A stretch of DNA of 10,028 bases from JBQCDV01 sp051960855 (GTDB lineage: Bacteria; Actinomycetota; Actinomycetes; JAJZTN01): positions 1 to 10,028 of the forward strand of contig JBQCDV010000175.1 of NCBI GenBank assembly GCA_051960855.1. Reading direction: 5' to 3'. How positions within the stretch are numbered: the first letter of the stretch is position 1; each line of letters starts with the position of its first letter. The notes beneath the pieces were generated by a model. It worked only from the letters and a program-made list of their open reading frames with translations, was not told the origin of the DNA and did no database searches. Position numbers and translations under genes: made by a program. Of the stretch, positions 6,755-10,028 are shown one piece after another.

Positions 6755-6851
6755 GCCGCAAGGGGAGGTGGCGGGAGGGCGCGGAGGTGGCGGGGAGACC
6801 GAGCGGGGGTGGGGGGCGAGCTGGGCAGCAGAGGTGGTGGGTGGCGCCGCT
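6755..6851. other. G-rich spacer between the 75-bp repeats, G-quadruplex-prone
   Basis: The plus strand carries clustered G-runs: GGGG (about 6763), GGG-A-GGG (6773-6779), GGGG (6793), then GGGGG-T-GGGGGG (6805-6816) and GGG (6823). Four runs of three or more Gs fall within about 40 nt, with one loop longer than the usual 7-nt limit. Quadruplex formation on this strand is possible but not certain. Confidence 0.4.
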
Positions 6852-6926
6852 CCTGCGGCTCGTGTGAACGCTGGTGGCGGTAGGGGAGCCAGGAGTGCGC
6901 ACGCGAGCGGGGGAAGTGGCGCGGGC
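6852..6926. repeat. 75-bp direct repeat, copy 2
   Basis: Second copy of the element at 6680-6754, with six substitutions and no indels. Its 3' end is about 170 bp from the pdxS start, so it lies within reach of the pdxS promoter region. Confidence 0.88.
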
Positions 6927-7044
6927 AGGAATGCGCGCCGCCGCCGCAGCGCTGACATCTCCGAACGCCGCTGTCGCCCGTGACCGTCGCGCGTCGGCTG
7001 CCCGTCGGGCCGCTCGCGACGTGAGAGCAGTCCACTTGCCTCCC

Positions 7045-7050
7045 TACCAT
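7045..7050 (+). promoter_or_regulatory. Possible -10 element (TACCAT) for pdxS
   Basis: TACCAT fits TANNNT and would place transcription start near 7057, giving a leader of about 38 nt that includes the RBS. No -35 at proper spacing is recognisable; TTGCCT at 7036 is too close. Confidence 0.25.
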
Positions 7051-7085
7051 GGGAGCAGCGCCAGCTTCCCCCACCGCCCCCTCGC

Positions 7086-7090
7086 GAGGA
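7086..7090 (+). promoter_or_regulatory. Ribosome binding site of pdxS
   Basis: GAGGA lies 4 nt before the ATG at 7095. The spacing is slightly short but usable. It selects this ATG over the upstream in-frame ATG at 7049. Confidence 0.6.
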
Positions 7091-7094
7091 ACCG

Positions 7095-8024
7095 ATGAGC
7101 GACATCCAGTCCGACACCAGCGTCAGCAACGCCTCCAACGGCGCCGTCACGGGCACGGCCCGCGTCAAGCGCGGCATGGCCGAGATGCTCAAGGGCGGTG
7201 TGATCATGGACGTGGTCACGCCGGAGCAGGCGAAGATCGCCGAGGACGCTGGCGCCGTCGCCGTCATGGCCCTCGAGCGGGTGCCGGCGGACATCCGTGC
7301 CCAGGGTGGGGTGTCCCGGATGAGCGACCCGGACATGATCGACGGCATCATCAGCGCCGTCTCGATCCCGGTGATGGCCAAGGCCCGGATCGGTCACTTC
7401 GTCGAGGCGCAGGTCCTTCAGAGCCTGGGTGTCGACTACATCGACGAGTCCGAGGTCCTGACCCCCGCGGACTACACCAACCACATCGACAAGTGGAAGT
7501 TCACCGTTCCCTTCGTCTGCGGTGCCACCAACCTCGGCGAGGCACTGCGCCGCATCACCGAGGGTGCGGCGATGATCCGCTCCAAGGGCGAGGCCGGCAC
7601 CGGCGACGTCTCCAACGCGACCACCCACATGCGCACGATTCGCGCCGAGATCCGCCGGCTCACCTCGATGTCAGAGGACGAGCTCTACGTCGCGGCCAAG
7701 GAGCTGCAGGCGCCCTACGCCCTCGTCCAGGAGGTCGCCGAGCTCGGCAAGCTCCCGGTCGTGCTCTTCACCGCCGGCGGCATCGCGACCCCGGCCGACG
7801 CCGCCATGATGATGCAGCTGGGTGCGGACGGCGTCTTCGTCGGCTCGGGGATCTTCAAGTCCGGCAACCCGGCTCAGCGCGCCGCTGCCATCGTCAAGGC
7901 CACGACCTTCTACGACGACCCCGACGTCATCGCCAAGGTCTCGCGCGGTCTCGGCGAGGCGATGGTCGGCATCAACGTCGAGGAGATCCCGCAGCCGCAC
8001 CGCCTGGCCGAGCGGGGCTGGTGA
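7095..8024 (+). CDS. pdxS: Pyridoxal 5'-phosphate synthase, PdxS synthase/lyase subunit
   Basis: A cytosolic TIM-barrel enzyme. It builds PLP from ribose 5-phosphate, glyceraldehyde 3-phosphate and ammonia supplied by the glutaminase PdxT; family members assemble as dodecamers. The 309-residue protein has Asp39 in VIMDVV, the imine-forming lysine Lys96 in MAKARIGHF and the second active-site lysine Lys164 in SKGEAGTGDV. These equal Asp24, Lys81 and Lys149 of B. subtilis PdxS with a constant offset of 15. PADIRAQGGVSRMSDP and the phosphate-binding TAGGIATPADAA and GVFVGSGIFKS blocks are intact. The N-terminal 20 residues (Ser/Asn/Thr-rich) are extra and variable. pdxT, usually just downstream in actinobacteria, is not in the window; a sigma factor gene follows a hairpin instead. 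No PdxR-type regulator is adjacent. Confidence 0.97.
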   Translation: MSDIQSDTSVSNASNGAVTGTARVKRGMAEMLKGGVIMDVVTPEQAKIAEDAGAVAVMALERVPADIRAQGGVSRMSDPDMIDGIISAVSIPVMAKARIGHFVEAQVLQSLGVDYIDESEVLTPADYTNHIDKWKFTVPFVCGATNLGEALRRITEGAAMIRSKGEAGTGDVSNATTHMRTIRAEIRRLTSMSEDELYVAAKELQAPYALVQEVAELGKLPVVLFTAGGIATPADAAMMMQLGADGVFVGSGIFKSGNPAQRAAAIVKATTFYDDPDVIAKVSRGLGEAMVGINVEEIPQPHRLAERGW

Positions 8025-8090
8025 ACCACCACCTCTGACCCCGCCCAGGCTCACCGCGTGACGTTGACAACGCTGCGCGCCTGACCTCCC

Positions 8091-8130
8091 GCAGCCGCCG
8101 CATCCGGTAGACAACCGGAGCGGCGGCTGC
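8091..8130 (+). terminator. Strong 17-bp hairpin between pdxS and the sigma factor gene
   Basis: GCAGCCGCCGC and TCCGGT (left arm, with one bulged A at 8102) pair with ACCGGA and GCGGCGGCTGC (right arm, 8114-8130) around the loop AGACA. The stem is 17 bp and very GC-rich. No T-tract follows, which is common in high-GC actinobacteria. It begins 67 nt after the pdxS stop, so it most likely ends the pdxS transcript. It also ends 18 nt before the sigma factor ATG and could lie in that gene's leader. Confidence 0.7.
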
Positions 8131-8137
8131 GGCGTCT

Positions 8138-8144
8138 AGGGGGG
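8138..8144 (+). promoter_or_regulatory. Ribosome binding site of the sigma factor gene
   Basis: AGGGGGG precedes two adjacent in-frame starts, GTG at 8146 and ATG at 8149. Spacing favours the ATG (4-6 nt) over the GTG (1-3 nt). Confidence 0.55.
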
Positions 8145-8148
8145 CGTG

Positions 8149-8661
8149 ATGGGCACCAGAACGCGGAGCGAGCGCGAACGTGAGGACGTCGCGCGCGACC
8201 TCTTTCACGCGTTCTACCCGCAGCTGGCTGGGTGGGTCGCACGCCTGGTCGGCGACCGGGAGACGGCGCACGACATCGCCACGGAAGCCTTCACCCGGCT
8301 GCTCACTCAGCGCGACGAGGTCGCCGAGCCGCGGGCCTGGCTCTACGCCACCTCGGCCAATCTCGTGCGCGACCACTGGCGCAAGCTCGAGCGCGAACGC
8401 CGCGCCTACTCCCGCACCGCCGCGTCCGGCCTCGCCAGCGACGCGGACGCCGACGACCTCGACCTCGCGACCCGAACGACGGTGCGCGGGCTGGTCGAGG
8501 CGCTTCCTGACCGTCTCCGGGAGCCGGTGCTGCTCCACTACTTCGCCGACCTGCCGATCTCGCAGGTCGCGACCCTTCTCGGCAAGGCCGAGGGGACCAT
8601 CAAGCGTGCGCTCTTCGACGCGCGCGCACTCATGGCCGCGTCCTTGCAGGAGGTCCGATGA
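8149..8661 (+). CDS. ECF-type (sigma-70 family) RNA polymerase sigma factor
   Basis: A 170-residue protein with only sigma regions 2 and 4, the ECF layout. Region 2 spans roughly residues 15-83: LFHAFYPQLAGWVARLVGDRETAHDIATEAFTRLL, then the WLYATSANLVRDHWRK helix that contacts the -10 element. Region 4 spans roughly 115-165: ALPDRLREPVLLHYFADLPISQVATLLGKAEGTIKRALFDARALM, whose helix-turn-helix reads the -35 element. An acidic linker (DADADDLDLA) joins them. There is no C-terminal SnoaL-like or other extension. The stop overlaps the next ATG (ATGA at 8658-8661), coupling it to the Asp-box membrane protein, which is the usual arrangement of an ECF sigma with its regulator. The ECF subgroup and target promoters cannot be told from the sequence. 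Confidence 0.9.
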   Translation: MGTRTRSEREREDVARDLFHAFYPQLAGWVARLVGDRETAHDIATEAFTRLLTQRDEVAEPRAWLYATSANLVRDHWRKLERERRAYSRTAASGLASDADADDLDLATRTTVRGLVEALPDRLREPVLLHYFADLPISQVATLLGKAEGTIKRALFDARALMAASLQEVR

Positions 8662-10028
8662 GCGGCGAGCGCGATCTCGATGACGTCGAACGCATCTTCC
8701 GGGAGGAACGTGTGGACCCGCTGTCGCCCGAGCCCGGCACCTACGAGCGCATCGTGACGGAGGCCCGCCGTCGGCGGCGGCGTTCGTCAGGGGGTCGCTG
8801 GGTGGCCGCGGCCGCCGCAGTGGTCGTCGCGGGAGGCGCGGGTGTCGCCTACGGCGTGCTCAACGGCGGCGACCCCGGCGACTCGACGATCACGCCCGCG
8901 CAGACGTCGAGCTCGTCGGTCAGCTCGCACACCAACTCGGGCCCGACCGGCCCGACGGGCTCGACGACCTCGCCGAGCGACAGCATCTCGACCACCGCGC
9001 CCGCTGCGACGCCGATCCCGGCCGACTTCTCGCCGGTCGATGTCAGCACTGCCGCGCGCGGGAGGCTCTACGTCCTCGGCACGACCGCGTGTGCCAGCGG
9101 CTCGTGCGGGATCTCCCTGGCGACGACGGACGACGACGGCGCGACCTGGCACGGTGTCCCGACACCGCAGGGGCTGGGCTGGACCACGCAGGTGCGCGAG
9201 GTCCGCTTCGCCGGGCAGGACGGCTGGCTGGCCGGCGACGAGCTCTGGTCGACCCATGACGGCGGCCAGACCTGGCAGCAGGTCGACGTCGCCGGCCAGC
9301 AGGTGCTGACCCTGGAGAGCGACGGCAGCTCGGTCTACGCCGTGGTGGGTGACTGCGCGAAGCCGGCGTCGGACGGCACGCGGACCTGCCAGACACCGCG
9401 GGTGCTCTCGGCCACCAACAACTCTGATGACTTCCACCAGGTGGACGGCTTCGGGCTGCCGGACAAGGTGGTCTCCGCGCGGCTGCTCTTCGGAGCGGGC
9501 GGTGTCGGCACGATCACGGTCGGCGCCGGCGCGCAGCAGCAGGTGTGGTGGCGACCCGCGGCCGACGCCTCGTGGAAGCCGCTCCCGGCCAACCCGTGCC
9601 CAGGTGGCTCCGGCAACGGCTCGGACCTGTCCGGTCGCACCCCCACTGCGGTGCTGCCTGCCGCGGGGCAGCGGATCCTCGTCGCCTTCTGCGGTGACCC
9701 GGCGGCGGGCAATGTGGCGTACACGGTCCGCGAGTCGACCGACGGGACGACGTGGGACACGACCGGTCAGCGGCTGCGGATCGGCAACGGCGACACCACG
9801 TTCGCGGCGGCGACCGGCGCGGAACTGGCCGTGACGATGGACTCGCCGGATCTCGGGCAGGCCTTCGAGGTCAGCCACGATCACGGTGCGACGTGGACCG
9901 ACGCCGGACGCGCGGCAGCAGTGCCACAGACCAAGCCTCAGTCGGTGGTGGCCGCCGGCGCGCGCCGCTACTTCGTGACCTCGCAGGCCCCAGTGCTGTG
10001 GGTCAGCGACGACGCGGGCCGCACCTGG
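8658..10028 (+). CDS. Membrane-anchored Asp-box (BNR) repeat protein, possible sensor/anti-sigma partner; runs off the window
   Basis: 457 codons are visible without a stop. Residues 1-47 form a short charged cytoplasmic segment ending in six arginines. Residues 48-67 are a single membrane helix. Residues 72-123 are a Ser/Thr/Pro/Gly-rich linker and the rest is an extracytoplasmic beta-propeller-like domain. Asp boxes (S/T-x-D-x-G-x-T-W) occur around Trp164, Trp206, Trp366 (shortened), Trp413 and Trp457. This suggests a BNR/sialidase-like propeller; no sialidase catalytic motif is visible, so binding rather than catalysis is likely. Cysteines in the ectodomain could form disulfides. The ATG overlaps the sigma factor stop, so the two are translationally coupled. 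The N-terminal segment lacks the HxxxCxxC zinc anti-sigma motif, so an anti-sigma or sensor role is inferred from position and topology only. Confidence 0.82.
   Translation, partial: MSGERDLDDVERIFREERVDPLSPEPGTYERIVTEARRRRRRSSGGRWVAAAAAVVVAGGAGVAYGVLNGGDPGDSTITPAQTSSSSVSSHTNSGPTGPTGSTTSPSDSISTTAPAATPIPADFSPVDVSTAARGRLYVLGTTACASGSCGISLATTDDDGATWHGVPTPQGLGWTTQVREVRFAGQDGWLAGDELWSTHDGGQTWQQVDVAGQQVLTLESDGSSVYAVVGDCAKPASDGTRTCQTPRVLSATNNSDDFHQVDGFGLPDKVVSARLLFGAGGVGTITVGAGAQQQVWWRPAADASWKPLPANPCPGGSGNGSDLSGRTPTAVLPAAGQRILVAFCGDPAAGNVAYTVRESTDGTTWDTTGQRLRIGNGDTTFAAATGAELAVTMDSPDLGQAFEVSHDHGATWTDAGRAAAVPQTKPQSVVAAGARRYFVTSQAPVLWVSDDAGRTW

Larger units (their letters stand above)
6420..7030. other. 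Repeat-rich divergent intergenic region with no recognisable gene
   Basis: About 690 bp separate the divergent lipoprotein and pdxS genes. Several frames stay open because of the base composition, but all translate to low-complexity Arg/Pro/Ala/Ser sequence with no known domain. The two 75-bp repeats lie 172 bp apart, which is not a multiple of three, so no single frame reads both copies alike. That argues against a protein. The plus strand is C-rich from about 6500 to 6680 and G-rich from about 6735 to 6930. The region holds 39-bp tandem repeats, a 75-bp direct repeat and fold-back complementarity. It could be a dispersed intergenic repeat, a structured RNA or a regulatory region. Confidence 0.6.

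Noticed and set aside
6095..6883. Plus-strand open frame over the lipoprotein start and the repeats
   Set aside because: It overlaps the signal-peptide region of the lipoprotein, is low complexity, and the repeats explain its periodic peptide.
6470..6958. Minus-strand open frame of about 160 codons (ATG at 6958) in the intergenic region
   Set aside because: It is Arg/Pro/Ala/Ser-rich with no motif. It reads the two 75-bp repeats in different frames, and its start has no convincing RBS. A real protein cannot be fully excluded.
8064..8069. TTGACA as a -35 box for the sigma factor operon
   Set aside because: No -10-like hexamer occurs 16-18 nt downstream, where the sequence is CTCCCGCA.
8146..8148. 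GTG at 8146 as the sigma factor start
   Set aside because: It lies only 1-3 nt from the G-rich RBS; the adjacent ATG at 8149 has better spacing. The two differ by one residue.
1..10028. tRNA, rRNA, transposase or phage genes
   Set aside because: I saw no cloverleaf-like sequence with a TTCGA-type T arm in context, no transposase motif and no terminal inverted repeats.

Overview
The window is very GC-rich, densely coding DNA from an actinomycete. The strongest taxonomic pointer is a run of genes for phosphatidylinositol mannoside (PIM) synthesis, a pathway largely confined to Actinomycetota. GTG starts, 4-nt stop/start overlaps and leaderless-looking promoters fit the same group. A Micrococcales-type organism (e.g. 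Intrasporangiaceae) is a guess, not something the sequence proves. Nothing suggests a phage, plasmid or insertion sequence.

Layout. (1) 1-1844, minus strand: an EF-G-like translational GTPase (EF-G2 type), its C-terminus cut by the window edge. (2) 1940-5296, plus strand: a tightly coupled operon of PIP synthase (pgsA), a PatA-like acyltransferase, the first PIM mannosyltransferase (pimA) and a small LemA-like membrane protein. The first two junctions are GTGA overlaps. The last contains three copies of an 11-bp repeat that form a chain of overlapping four-codon mini-ORFs. (3) 5314-6405, minus strand: a DUF3048 (YerB-like) lipoprotein, convergent with the operon. (4) 6406-7094: about 690 bp of divergent intergenic DNA. 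It holds a 39-bp tandem repeat, a 75-bp direct repeat pair 172 bp apart, and a switch from a C-rich to a G-rich plus strand. (5) 7095-8024, plus strand: pdxS, the synthase subunit of PLP synthase, followed by a strong hairpin. (6) 8149-10028, plus strand: an ECF-type sigma factor translationally coupled (ATGA) to a membrane-anchored protein with an Asp-box (BNR) repeat ectodomain, which runs off the window.

How they work together. PgsA makes phosphatidylinositol phosphate, the precursor of PI. PimA adds the first mannose to PI on the inner face of the membrane, and PatA acylates that mannose. The LemA-like protein is an envelope protein of unknown role expressed with them. The pgsA-patA-pimA-(membrane protein)-pdxS neighbourhood resembles that of other actinobacteria such as M. 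tuberculosis. Here, however, pdxS is followed by a sigma factor/sensor pair rather than by pdxT. That pair looks like a self-contained regulatory module, in which the Asp-box protein could be a non-canonical anti-sigma or sensor.

Most worth a second look: the mini-ORF relay after pimA, the repeat-rich divergent intergenic region, and the sigma factor/Asp-box module.
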